Source: Bedellia somnulentella | Lineage: Eukaryota; Arthropoda; Insecta; Lepidoptera; Bedelliidae | Direction of reading: 5' to 3' | Length of the DNA stretch: 64,000 nt | Assembly (NCBI GenBank): GCA_963576735.1 | Contig: OY755187.1 | Location: 7,068,001 to 7,132,000 of the forward strand | In this document: positions 34,565 to 44,640 of the stretch, piece by piece | How positions within the stretch are numbered: the first letter of the stretch is position 1 | Layout: every line of letters starts with the position of its first letter | Made by a program: the position numbers and the translations under genes | The notes under the pieces: model-generated | The model's database searches: none | Seen by the model: the letters and a program-made list of their open reading frames with translations, nothing else | Told to the model about the DNA's origin: nothing

Positions 34565-35265
34565 TTTTAATGTTTTTGACATGATAACCTCATGTGGGGA
34601 TTATTACTAATAACTAAAAACAAATCAAAGACACAAGACAAAAAGTGTCGAAATTTTTCTTTCCTTTATTTATCTTTTATTTATTAGTAATAATCCCCTC
34701 ATGAGGTTTTCATGTCAAAAACATTCAAATTATGTGATAGTTAGGCGTTCTCAACATTTGCATTCTATCTGAAAAGGTAGACAAGTAGTCTTCCGAATTT
34801 GTAAAAAATTCGGAGGTAGGAAACGCAAACCTTACTTAAAAAGTTCATACATAGATACATATACTCACGGCTATAAATCCCTAGATGGGGTAGCCAGAGC
34901 CAAGGAATTGCAAATTCCTCAGCCACTTTCGGAAAGTTAAGTGGGGAAAATATGGTAAAATACAGGTTGTTGGTGATGTGTCTCCAACCCCATCGCCCAA
35001 AATTCCCTAAAAAGCCCCAAAACCGTTAGTCGCCTCTTACGTACACCCACCGGAAGAAATGAGGTAGTGCTATTCTAAGCCGACACTACACAGTTACTAT
35101 ACTTAAAAAGTGTAAAAACAAACAAAGGATAGAAGAATTTCGCACTGGAAGCCATTGACACTCTAGCTCAATTGGCAGAGCGACGGGGGCGTATGCCCGA
35201 GGTCACGGGTTCGAACCCCGACGGTGTCGAAATTTTTCTTTCCTTTATTTATCTTTGAAGTATAA
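34565..35265 (+). repeat. Family A tRNA-like repeat split by SINE B
   Basis: The left part has inverted arms (GACATGATAACCTCATGTGG at about 34578 against its complement near 34695-34720). It then continues through TTAGGCGTTCTCAACATTTG and AAAATTCGGAGGTAGGAAAC. After the SINE B insertion the tRNA-like core is at 35155-35228 (box A TAGCTCAATTGGCAGAGCG, box B GGGTTCGAACCC), then GTGTCGAAATTTTTCTTTCC. Confidence 0.75.
34845..35100 (-). repeat. SINE B copy 4 with 11-bp target-site duplication
   Basis: A full SINE B on the minus strand, flanked by ACTTAAAAAGT at 34834-34844 and 35101-35111. The perfect duplication defines both ends of the family and proves retroposition into family A. Confidence 0.9.
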
Positions 35266-35363
35266 TACTTATTTGACTCTCGTCTATTAATGTGGTGTGA
35301 TGATGTGTTATTCTCTGTGTTCATGTGTTTGAGTGAATGTGTGTATAGAGAGGGTGTGTTATA

Positions 35364-35690
35364 CATATACATATACTCACGCCATTAGTTCCCATTGGGG
35401 TAGGCAGAGACTATTGATCGCCACTTCGTACGATCCTGACAAACCTCTCTAGCTTCGTTTACATCCATCAATCTTTTCATACATGCTCTTTTATTCTTCA
35501 TATTTCGGACGCCAGCCTTTTTGAGCACACTCTCAATTTGGTCTTAACTTAACTTACATTACCATACACACTAGTTCTATAGATCCCTTTTACCAATTTT
35601 CTATCATCCATCCTCTCTATGTGCCCAAACCATCTCAACATTCCTTTTTCTATCTTTCTTACAAATATGTGGGTGATATGATAACAAATA
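35364..35690 (-). pseudogene. LINE D 3' end
   Basis: The minus strand encodes RKIEKGMLRWFGHIERMDDR, KLVKGIYRTSVYG, then in a shifted frame KNKRACMKRLMDVNEAREVC and WRSIVSAYPNGN before a stop. This is the tail of a LINE endonuclease-reverse transcriptase. After the stop, GGCGTGAGTATATGTATATG ends the element. Other copies of this end are at 36425-36498, 38052-38275 and 39485-39829. Confidence 0.75.
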
Positions 35691-36187
35691 TGAGGGTGTT
35701 TTATGTTGTATAATATTTATAATATATAAAATAGTAAACTATTAATTTAAGTCAAAAAAGAAAAACCATGAATGTTCCCTATTATGTCTAACCTTTGTAT
35801 GAAGCGAGACCGCCGACAAAAAGTTGTCGATATATGTCGGCAGCTCGGCGGGCTCAGTGTGTGTTGCGCTTCAGATTTCATTACATAGTTACATACATAC
35901 AGGTCGACCTAATAAAAGCGTGTTGAAAAAAAACAGTGAAACTTGACAGAATACATTGTATACAATACAACATAAAAACTCTTTGGTGAGTTTTATATGA
36001 CAACCTTATTCATGCACAGCAAGAAGCTAGAAAAATAAAACATTTATAATTCAAATAATTTGACAGATAGAATTCATTCAACATCAGATAATCAAACCGA
36101 ATAAATATGGCAATCGTTTTTTTATAAACACTGATTTATCTATATGTTTTGTAAATATTTAAAAAATTCAAGTGATATACATGCAAT
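35691..36187. other. 5' flank of the host gene
   Basis: It includes the GCCGACA...CGGCGGGCTCAGTGTG segment near 35840-35870. No TATA box is obvious. The host gene promoter probably lies in 35870-36187 by position only. Confidence 0.3.
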
Positions 36188-36284
36188 ATGATACAGGGAT
36201 CTCTACGACTATGCAGCGCACTACGCCATAATCATGTGGTGTCTGTTGTCAAAAATACTGTGACCAAACTAGCTACAAACAATG
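36188..36284 (+). CDS. Putative small host gene, exon 1
   Basis: The Met start at 36188 reads MIQGSLRLCSALRHNHVVSV, VKNTVTKLATNN and splits the next codon at a donor G|GTGAGT. The 32 residues carry Arg, Lys and His but no Asp or Glu, as in a mitochondrial targeting presequence (inference). The phase-1 end joins exon 2 at 40170 in frame. An earlier ATG at 36181 is in another frame and stops quickly. I do not recognise the protein family. Confidence 0.55.
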
Positions 36285-36424
36285 GTGAGTTATAATTAAT
36301 AATTTCTCATTGTATTCTTCATGGAATCAAGCTTCATACATCTCTCCGTCAAAACTATTTTTTTCACATTACAGACGCTTGCTACTTTGAACATATTATC
36401 CTCTTCGTCTAAATGACATTATTT

Positions 36425-36498
36425 CTTTCTTTCTTCCTTAAATGTTGGGCGTTCGATAGTCTCTACCCACCCCATTGGGAACTGACGGCGTGATTATA
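36425..36498 (+). repeat. LINE D 3' end fragment in host intron
   Basis: Plus-strand GATAGTCTCTACCCACCCCA, then GGCGTGATTATATGAACG matches the last 70 bases of LINE D. Confidence 0.6.
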
Positions 36499-36622
36499 TG
36501 AACGTAGTAGTACGTATGCATAAGGAATTAGTATCCATGCCCAAGCATAATATCGAAATGCATACCCCGTCGGTATGAAACAGATTTGGAATATTTATAT
36601 AATTCCGGTAAGGGAAAGAAAA

Positions 36623-36852
36623 CTGTGTGAAGTGTCAGTTTACAATTGCACTACCCCATTTCTTCCGGTGGGTGTACGTAAGAGGCGACTAACAGTTTTT
36701 AAGGGTATTTTGGGCGATGAGGTTGGAGACACATCACCAACAACCTTTATTTTACCATCTTTTTCACACTCAACTTTCCAATTACGGCTTAGGAATTTCT
36801 TATTACTTAGCTCTGACTACGGATTTATAGCCGTGAGTATATGAACGTAAAT
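36623..36852 (+). repeat. SINE B copy 5 in host intron
   Basis: A diverged but near-full-length SINE B with a small internal deletion. It ends GCCGTGAGTATATGAACGTA. Confidence 0.7.
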
Positions 36853-37114
36853 TATTTACCCTAATTGCAAAGAAAATATAATATTTTATTGAACATATAT
36901 ATTTCGATATCAGTTTGACAGCAATTTGGATTAATGTTCATTGATACAAACTATTATAATCAATATTTTTTTATTGCAAATTTGTTTTTTTATATTTAAA
37001 TGAATCTAAGATCTAATTTATTGTGAAATTATTAGACTTTAAGTTTATGAACTAAGTGTAACGAAGGACAAAACGTTATTATATGAATTGGAAACACTCC
37101 TATTGTAAAAATAC

Positions 37115-37737
37115 TAGTTGTCCCGCGCAACTTCATCTGCGTGACATAAGACCTAGTTTCTCATTGAGTACCAAATATCTAATTATCCAAAAAATACACC
37201 TTCATTTGACCCCTTTAAGGAAGAATTCCGCTTTTATCTACATAGTTTATTTTAAATTTTAATTGTAATCGAAAAAAACATACCAATTATCATACTGATA
37301 AGTCCATAATTGAAATTTTCATATAAACGCAAAATTTTCACCCCTTTAGGGAAAAATAATGTTTCTTTTCCATACATAAATCATTCAAAAGTTTTATAAA
37401 AAATCTATATAACAATTTTCACCCTTCATAGTATACATGTACACAAACGTTTACGCCTTTTATCCCCGAAGGGGTTGGCAGAGGTACCAATACTTATGCA
37501 CAACGTGACAGCGCTACCTAGTGTCCAAAGTAGATACGCACGGTTTTCTTAGACATTGTACTCACGTGATAGGGGGCAGGCCTATCTTCTTAGAATAAAA
37601 TTTACATATCAACTTCACACCCTTATTTCAACCCTTATGGTTGGAATTTCTGAAAATTCCTTTTAAGTGCTCACTTTCATTATAAATTGCGCATGGGCAA
37701 AATTTTAAATTCCTAGTTATATATAGTTATGTAGTTT
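37115..37737. repeat. Degraded repeat of the cccgcgcaacttcatctgcg type
   Basis: TTGTCCCGCGCAACTTCATC and blocks such as TTTCACCCCTTTAGGG resemble a common lepidopteran retroposon end (from memory, unverified). SINE C is inserted at about 37436-37590. 37640-37735 is duplicated at 37780-37872. Confidence 0.4.
37436..37590 (-). repeat. SINE C copy, truncated
   Basis: It matches the tail half of SINE C (CCCCGAAGGGGTTGGCAGAG, then ACTCACGTGATAGGGGGCAG) on the minus strand. The tRNA-like head is missing. Confidence 0.75.
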
Positions 37738-37972
37738 TCTGTGTGGTGTGGGCTTATAATAGCACTACCACTACCGCGGAATTCCTGAAAATTCCTTTTA
37801 AGTGCTCACTTTCATTATAAATTGCGCATGGGCAAAATTTTAAATTCCTAGTTATATATAATTACGTAGTTTTCCTCTCTTCCCGCGGGTGTTCTAAAAG
37901 TGACTGAACAATTTATAAATGTGAATTTCTGGCTACCCCTTTCAGGGTTTATTGCCGTGAGTATATGTATGT
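37738..37972 (+). repeat. SINE B copy 6 interrupted by its own flank
   Basis: The head (TGTGTGGTGTGGGCTTATAA) stops at about 37776. It is followed by a copy of the preceding 95 bases of host flank, and the rest of the SINE resumes at about 37872, ending GTGAGTATATGTATGT. Confidence 0.65.
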
Positions 37973-38051
37973 CTAGTAATATAGTTGTTTTGGCTGTGCG
38001 TTGATTTTAAGTTTTGTGATCTGTTTTTCTTTTAGATCATTCCCGGACATG

Positions 38052-38275
38052 CATACATACAACACGCCGTTAGTTCCCATAAGGGTAGGCAGAGACTATT
38101 GATCACCATTCTATTCGATCCTGGAAAACCTCTCTAGCTTCGTTTACATCCATCAATATTTTCATACATGCTGTTTTATTCTTCATACTTCGGACACTTG
38201 TCTTTATGAGCATACTCTCTCTTTATTGCAAATGTGTCCTCAGAGGTCGTCGTTTATATTAACGTGACTTTCCAC
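38052..38275 (-). repeat. LINE D 3' end in host intron
   Basis: It matches the minus-strand LINE D tail at 35364 (GGGTAGGCAGAGACTATTGA, CATCAATATTTTCATACATG). Confidence 0.7.
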
Positions 38276-38280
38276 ATTGG

Positions 38281-38495
38281 CTCTATATATCCCTAGAAGG
38301 GGTAGCCCGAGCTAAGGAATTAGAAACTCCACAGCCACTTTTGGAAAGTTGAGTTGGGACAAGATGGTAAAATAAAGGTTTTTGGTAATGGGTCTCCAAC
38401 CGCATCGCCCAAACATCCCTAATACTGTTAGTCACCTCTTACGTGCCATAATCGGAAGAAATGGGGTAGTGTTATTCAATGCCGACACTTAACAA
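38281..38495 (-). repeat. SINE B copy 7 in host intron
   Basis: A minus-strand SINE B: CTATATATCCCTAGAAGGGG through ACCGCATCGCCCAAAC to TTCAATGCCGACACTT. Confidence 0.75.
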
Positions 38496-38765
38496 CATAC
38501 ACATAAAAAATACAGTAAATATATTATTATCTGATTTCTCTTATTAGCTATGTTTTGTAGCAAATGTTGGTATATTTAAAAACTTAAACATAAACTTTTC
38601 CTTTTAAAATATGTGCGTATAGGAGCATACATTAGCCACGAGTAAGGGCGAGGTCTGTAAAGGTTAAAAATAGCACAACTCCTTTGACCATCTCATTTCT
38701 TTTCATCGCTCGTAGTTACGTACATATATTATACTCTATACACTTATGCCATAAGAGTTTCCATT

Positions 38766-39383
38766 AAGGCGCTTGTAGAAGTCCGTTTTTTTCACCGGAG
38801 TACGGACCGGGTTTTTTGCCGGATACGCGGTGGCGTAGGGTTTATAATGAGTATGTGTGCACGCACCGGACATCGGTCCGGCGATCAATTTACGCAGGAT
38901 GAAACACCGCCTCCCCTCGGCGCGACGGACATCGGTCCGGTGTAAGAAAGAGCGGTCATCCACGCCAGTGTATATAGGTGCGTGTTGACGCTGCCGGACG
39001 TATTGCCTGTTTTCTGTAATTGTGTGCCGTCTACCTGCGTTCTTTTAAAAATGGGTGATATTGACATGGAATTGTTAATAAGTTTGATTGAAAATATGCC
39101 TGTACTGTGGGACAAAACCCAAGAGTGCTATAAAAATAGACATAGGTATAGATCCAATAATATAGGATGCACCCACGATGCCCTTTTACGTTTTTCTATT
39201 TCTTTTTGTTTCTTCTTGTACAAGTTATTTTTTTAATACTCGACATTTCACACGTGTGAATCTCTGACTACCAGTTAGTCCAATGTAACATTCATCCGGT
39301 AAAAGAAATATATGTATACAAGGATAGCCGTTTATTGACGGTCCGTTCTCCGGTGGAAAAAACGGACGTCTACAAGCGCCCTG
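38766..39383 (+). mobile_element. Harbinger-type MITE with a MADF start exon
   Basis: The terminal inverted repeats are about 43 bp: GGCGCTTGTAGAAGTCCG at 38766 and the complement CGGACGTCTACAAGCGCC ending near 39380. An open frame at 39051-39236 starts MGDIDMELLISLIENMPVLW, DKTQECYKNRHR. That is the beginning of a MADF (Myb/SANT-like) DNA-binding domain, as in the accessory protein of PIF/Harbinger elements. A TATA-like GTGTATATAGG lies near 38970. The frame decays after 30 residues, so this is an internally deleted derivative. No clear 3-bp target duplication is seen. Confidence 0.65.
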
Positions 39384-39484
39384 CAGTGACTATGGTTCAC
39401 TCCGTTAAACTATGTCTAACCTCTCGCCCTTTAATTATCATTAGAGATTTTTCGTAGGAACTCAAGTTATTTATTGTTAAAAAA

Positions 39485-39829
39485 ATACATGCCATCAGTA
39501 GGAAGAGACAATCGATCGCTATTTCGTATGTTCCTGGTAAATCTTTCGCGCTTTGTCTACATTCATTAATCTTTTCATACGTGCCCTTAAATTCTTCACT
39601 CTACGGATGACCCGACTACTTCCCATTTGAGCATATTTTCTTTTTGATCTCAATTTGCCCTTCGTGGTCTTGCTGTGCAAATATTACTATCAACATGGGC
39701 TTTATAAATCTTTATGACCAATTTCCTTTCACAAATCACATTTCCTCACCTACACACGACTCATCTCTACTTCATTCGTGTCATGCCTCTTTTGTCCCAC
39801 TCTGTATTGGCCGCCTTACGTTATACACA
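39485..39829 (-). repeat. LINE D 3' region in host intron
   Basis: The minus strand shares CATTAATCTTTTCATACGTG and the tail near ATGCCATCAGTAGGAAGAG with LINE D. It is more diverged than other copies but extends further upstream. Confidence 0.55.
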
Positions 39830-40018
39830 CATACATATACTCACCGCTATAAATCCCTTAAAGGGCTAGGGCTAAAGAATTCCTTAGTCGCTTTTGGAAG
39901 TTGAGTGGAGAAAAGATAGTAAGATAAAGTTTGTTGGTGATGGGTCTCCAACCGCATCGCCCAAAAAGCCCCAATGCCGTTAGTCGCCTCTTATTCTAAG
40001 CCTGTAGTGTCACACAGC
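39830..40018 (-). repeat. SINE B copy 8 in host intron
   Basis: A minus-strand copy from ACATATACTCACCGCTATAA to CTAAGCCTGTAGTGTCACAC. The head is shortened. Confidence 0.75.
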
Positions 40019-40169
40019 CCATAACATACGTTATCTTCCGTTTAAAAGTGGTCCCCTTATATTCAGTAATATTTTTACCTATTTTATTTATTTATTATCT
40101 TGATGTCTCTCCCAAGCTGCATCTGGAAAGATCGATCGCCTCCATCTTAAATTTCTAACTGTGTTCTAG

Positions 40170-40375
40170 GATCATTGAGACTGAAAAGCAGCGACCAGGG
40201 TTGCTGTAAGGATCCACCTCAAGTTGAGGGTAAAAAAGTTGAACCATGGCCAAAGCCGCAGCCGCCGTCTCGATGCGATTGTCCAGTTTGCAAGCCTACT
40301 CCACCCAACTATGACCCCTATAAGATCAAAGTACCTGATGTTGTAGTGCCTCCTCTACCGCCTTCGAATGCTAAG
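40170..40375 (+). CDS. Putative small host gene, exon 2
   Basis: The acceptor TGTGTTCTAG|GA and donor AAG|GTATGT bound 206 bases, phase 1 to 0. They encode SLRLKSSDQGCCKDPPQ, KPQPPSRCDCPVCKPTPP and YDPYKIKVPDVVVPPLPPSN. The segment is Pro-rich with a CDCPVC cluster. It is GC-richer than its surroundings and open in only one sensible frame, which supports real coding. The intron before it is 3,885 bp and consists largely of SINE B, SINE C, LINE D and a Harbinger-like element. Confidence 0.6.
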
Positions 40376-41062
40376 GTATGTCGAAAGCTTCATTCATAGT
40401 ATTTGCATGCTCGATGTAATAGAATTACTTATATAAGAAAGTGGTGTTAGTTAAACTATTTATAACTCGAGAACGGATGAACCAAGTTGGCTGATATTGT
40501 TGGAGAGGTAGCTTAGAACCAGGATTAAGACATAGAATATATATCATTACGCTACATATCGCAGGGGGGAGGTAGTAAAAAATATTTAACACTAGCTGTG
40601 TGAAGCCGGGGCGGACCTTGAATAAAAAAAACCTTGATGTTTGTTATTTTGTTGTTGAAATGCTGGGACTCAAGGAAAAGTTATTTCTCGGGCTCACTCT
40701 TTGTAATATGGACACCTTAATATTTATAATTACACTACTTTAAACACATAAAAAAATAATTAAGGCATCAAATTTTCAAGTGTAAGCCAATTCATTTAAA
40801 TATTGTTAAGTATTTGTCATCTGCTTCTGTTTCTAAAAGGTATAAAAAAACAGTCTGTTACAAGCCGCTCCAGAAGAAAAGTTAAATTTCGTCGCTATTT
40901 CTATATCAAAGGCTTTCTCCATGCCATATAACATTAATATTTACTTAGTTCTAAAGACCATTTCGCCATTTTACTTTTAGTGCGTATTATTGCAATAATC
41001 ACAAAGTGCGTTAGACGAAATCAGAGCCTCTTTACTTTCCGGAAGTTAGCTTTTGGCTTTAG

Positions 41063-41161
41063 AAACTAATGAACAAACTAGCATGTCCTTTGTCGCCAGT
41101 GGGCCCATGTTATGACTTCGGCGACAGACCGGCCGTCGTCGAACGAACAAGGTTGCCATGA
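41063..41161 (+). CDS. Putative small host gene, last coding exon
   Basis: The acceptor TTTTGGCTTTAG precedes a phase-0 frame KLMNKLACPLSPVGPCYDFG, DRPAVVERTRLP, TGA at 41159-41161. Together the three exons give about 133 residues with compatible phases at both junctions. A small conserved mitochondrial protein is plausible, but I cannot name it. The exon may continue as untranslated sequence to a donor G|GTAAGA at 41328. Confidence 0.5.
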   Translation, partial: KLMNKLACPLSPVGPCYDFGDRPAVVERTRLP

Positions 41162-41242
41162 CTCAATGCATCAATCTGATGAGCCGGCTAGTGAATCTGA
41201 AGAAAAAAAAGAATCCAAAGGTTTTCTTGATAATTTGAAGAA

Positions 41243-41849
41243 ATGGCTGGGCAAATTCAAAAACCAAGACAAGAAAACTGCAATGATGAACGGCACGAAA
41301 ATTCTTTGGATTTATTTGTAAATTACCGGTAAGACTAGTTTACAAATAAGAAAGTTAATGTTTTAAATTACTACGATTTTGGAATAAAATTCGTATTTGG
41401 TACATTATATGGTTTCATTTGTCGCAAAAAATTGCAAAATAATTTACAGTCCTTTTCGTCAAACGCACTTTGGTTAGTTAAAATTGTGTTATTTTTGAGC
41501 GATGTTTTATAGTCATGTTATTTGGCAGGAACGTGAGAACGTGACATTATTTGATTCGATGGAGGCAACACCACAAAAGTACGATTTAAAGGAATTATTT
41601 GCAAATTCTAGTATAGTACATCCAGACCATTGGAAGTCATCAGATGACCTTACCCAAAAATCTTTAAATAATTTACCCAAATTGAGCTATCACGGGCTTT
41701 ATAAGTACATTCATGCTTTTCATGAGCCTTGGAAGCCAATCGATCGTGTTACGTTACTTGACGAAGCTGAAAAACAAAGTGAAAATTCCGCCAATGTTGA
41801 TGAAGAAGATTCCGAAAAGTCTGAAGACACAGTCTGCAAAACCACATAG
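41243..41849 (+). CDS. Second coding segment downstream (two exons)
   Basis: The exon 41243-41328 reads MAGQIQKPRQENCNDERHEN, SLDLFVNYR. Its donor CCG|GTAAGA joins an acceptor TTTTATAG at 41511-41512 in phase, giving HVIWQERENVTLFDSMEATP, QKYDLKELFANSSIVHPDHW, LPKLSYHGLYKYIHAFHEPW and an acidic tail to TAG at 41847-41849. The 41513-41849 part is strongly protein-like. A different frame at 41112-41321 (SDEPASESEEKKESKGFLDN) is also coding-like. The region may be one protein broken by indels, a second reading frame on the same mRNA, or alternative splicing. I do not recognise the product. Confidence 0.45.
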
Positions 41850-43079
41850 ATAAAGGGGCTCTGATTTGTTGTATTGCACTGTTTGATATTAAATGTCTAT
41901 TTAGTAGATTTATATGCATTTGAATTTTATAAAACAGTTATAAATATATACTAAGTTAGCAAGTGACGTCGACCATAAACTAGCTATGGAGGATTCCTTT
42001 GCTGTGAGCAAAATTGTACCTTCATAAGTACAATCACAATCTCATTTTGCTAAGGCTACATATTACAGTTTCTTTTATTTTCTGACAAAGATGCAATATT
42101 GATCTGATTTAAGTATATTTATGGATAAAACCCCTAGAAAGCCTAAATATCAGAATGTCAAATGACCACTATTATAATTCTAGCTTCAATTCTGATACTT
42201 GCTAAACAGCAGGTAAAATAGTTTGATACTGTGGGTGTGGCTTTTTTGCAGATATATGGTACATTTTATTCATTAGCATGATAAAGTTCATATTTAAAAT
42301 AAATGTATTTAGCAATTGCTTCAAAACTTGAAATATTTCTTAATTAAAAAAAAACATGAAGAAGAGAAAATTTACTTAAGAAAAGTATCACTCCTGGAAC
42401 TCTACCTAAATTATTTATTGTTGATTTAGAGCTGGAAATAGGCCTGGCGTAAACTTAATACACCCAGATGAATAAGTAAATTGTGAACATCTGTTCTTGA
42501 TTTATGTGCTTATTGAATCACTTAAGCTAGAACTAGATCTGTGAGGTTGTGGTTATAATTTTTTAATCTTTTTACTCACAATTGTATACCGACCTTCTAA
42601 ATAGTTGTTGGTTCTGTGATACTCTCTAAATAGAGATCAGCTTTGATAATGTGTCGTCTTAACCAATTTCTCTTAAAATACTGAAGAAAAGATTGCAAGT
42701 GTGGATGATGGCTGAATTGCTTCTTAATGTACTTCCAACCTGCAACATCAGCAATTTTGGCACGCGGTTACAAAGCAAGGCGACGTCTCTAGCATCTTTT
42801 ATAAGGTGTATTCCATTGCGAATATGCTCACTATAATAGCTTCATACAAGTTTTATTTGATACGTCCCACTGCGAACAATATTAACTCTTCTTCGGTTAA
42901 TATAGGAAACTCATCATTTCTGACTATATCGCCTTCGATATTTCTTAAATTAATTCTCTTTCCATCACCATCACCTTTCCATTTCTATAGTACTTTCATT
43001 TTTTGTGACCGTTCAAATAATGAAACACTAGGATTATAATATACATGTAAAATTCTGTTAGGGGCTATGGACTTCGTTG
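41850..43079. other. 3' flank of the host gene; no other feature
   Basis: AT-rich. AAATAAATG near 42298 could serve as a polyadenylation region, but nothing ties it to the gene. A palindromic feel near 42950-43040 was not resolved. Confidence 0.3.
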
Positions 43080-44640
43080 AGAAATTGTATTTAGTAAAAT
43101 ACATATTAAATTAGCGTGAACGATAAAACATAAATTAATTAATTGAACACTTGCCATGTAAACATTACACTTGGAACATTTCATTGTGGTATTTATGTAA
43201 CATAAACCACATCAAGTTTGTTTACTACGTTTTTCAATCATATGTCCTTTGCCATCCAATCTTACAGCACCAGGCACACGTAAGAATCATAGAAGTTCTT
43301 TTTGTAGAAGTATGTAGAAACAATATCTTTCATAAATGATAAAAGATCATGTGGTGTACCGTTACTAATTTTTACAGCTGGAGATATTTTATACAACTGA
43401 CAATCTTTCTGACATTGAGTGAACACATGAGAAACTGCCCATACTATCTCTTCAGGCGGATTGCGATATGACAACCCACATTTTAATTAAGTCTGTCTAC
43501 ACCACCCATATATTTATTATAGTTTACGAAACAGTAACGTTTCATATTGCTAATGGGTTTGGTACCACATTCAGTAGTGCCCACTGTGACCATGTTGTTG
43601 TCATTATATCTATCTAGAGTGATATTAGAAAGTTTATCTGTACATTGGTGATGAGATCGTCTATATTTTTTTTCATTTCTTTCGGATCTTCGAGAGGGGC
43701 CTTCTCAATTCGGTTAGCTTGTATAGTCCCCGTACCAACTGTGGCTTATTCCGTTTATCCACCCCAAAACAGCCTCCCTAAGTCGGATTCATAATAAAAT
43801 GTTTCTTCCAATTTTTTACTCTAAGTAGTCATTTACAGAAACATACACAACACAAAATGGGTCCAAGAAACTTCGTGAACATTAAAATACTTAAGATAAA
43901 CATACCTACTTTCTTACTTACAGTTTAAATAAAAATAAATTGGTGGGAAGTTTTAAATTAATATTTATTGTTACCTATAGGGTTGGTATGTAGTATTTGG
44001 GTGAAAACCATGTAAAATAACCGATGTGACAAATAAAACCATAACAAGAAAAAAACTCTTAACAAAAGTGACAAATTAAAATTTAGGGTCGTTTTTCCGT
44101 AAACGACTGTACGCAGACAGGGTAGAAAATCGGAAGAAACATTTTATTATGAATTCCGCTTATCCACCCCGTTCAGGGTGGATAATAGGGCATGCGTTTC
44201 CGAATATCCGACTTAGGGAGGCTGTTATGGGGTGGATAAACGGAATAAGCCCCAACTATAACTACCTTTCGGCAGCTTTGATGTGAAATCCAAAACAACT
44301 GAGGAACAAACACCTAACTCAGGATAGGTATTTCCGGTTTATGCTCCTTGATAAAGCTCACCATTCAAATATCCAAGTTGCGTATAAACTGACCAATATT
44401 AGTATCCAAATCTGATTGGCTAGCCATGGATATGCGGTCTAGTGCCATGTTTTCCATAATAGAGAATCATGGATTCGTCAATGCGCAGATTTTTATCTCT
44501 AGGATAATATTTTAGCCATCTCGCATTGAGCAGTTTCCATAAAGGACGGACTTAAGCAAACTTATCGTTAGGATCAAGATTATTATTGCCTGCAACATGG
44601 AAGTATCGCATCAGTTCTTGACATAAGAACTGCCACTGTA
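43080..44640 (-). pseudogene. piggyBac-family transposase relic with MITE insertion
   Basis: From high to low: NNNLDPNDKFA, NARWLKYYPRDKNLRIDESM, ILYYGKHGTRPHIHG and PIRFGY (44600-44350), then LPKGSYSW. The MITE at 43743-44251 splits it. It continues TGTIQANRIEKAPLEDPKEM (43735-43680), VTVGTTECGTKPISNMKRYC, KYMGGVDRLN (43580-43490), SNGTPHDLLSFMKDIVSTYF and a CGLCYINTTMKCSKC Cys tail near 43150. IDESM and GGVDR carry catalytic Asp positions of DDE_Tnp_1_7. Many stops and frameshifts. It is a different lineage from the pseudogene at 3681. Confidence 0.8.
43743..44251. mobile_element. MITE with long inverted repeats, 8-bp target site
   Basis: The ends are inverted (GGCTTATTCCGTTTATCCAC and complement). 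The arm continues through CAGCCTCCCTAAGTCGGAT and ATAATAAAATGTTTCTTCC; the right arm holds an extra segment of about 55 bp. CCAACTGT at 43735-43742 and CCAACTAT at 44252-44259 are a probable 8-bp target duplication. Removing the MITE rejoins the piggyBac frame. An 8-bp duplication fits hAT. Confidence 0.8.
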
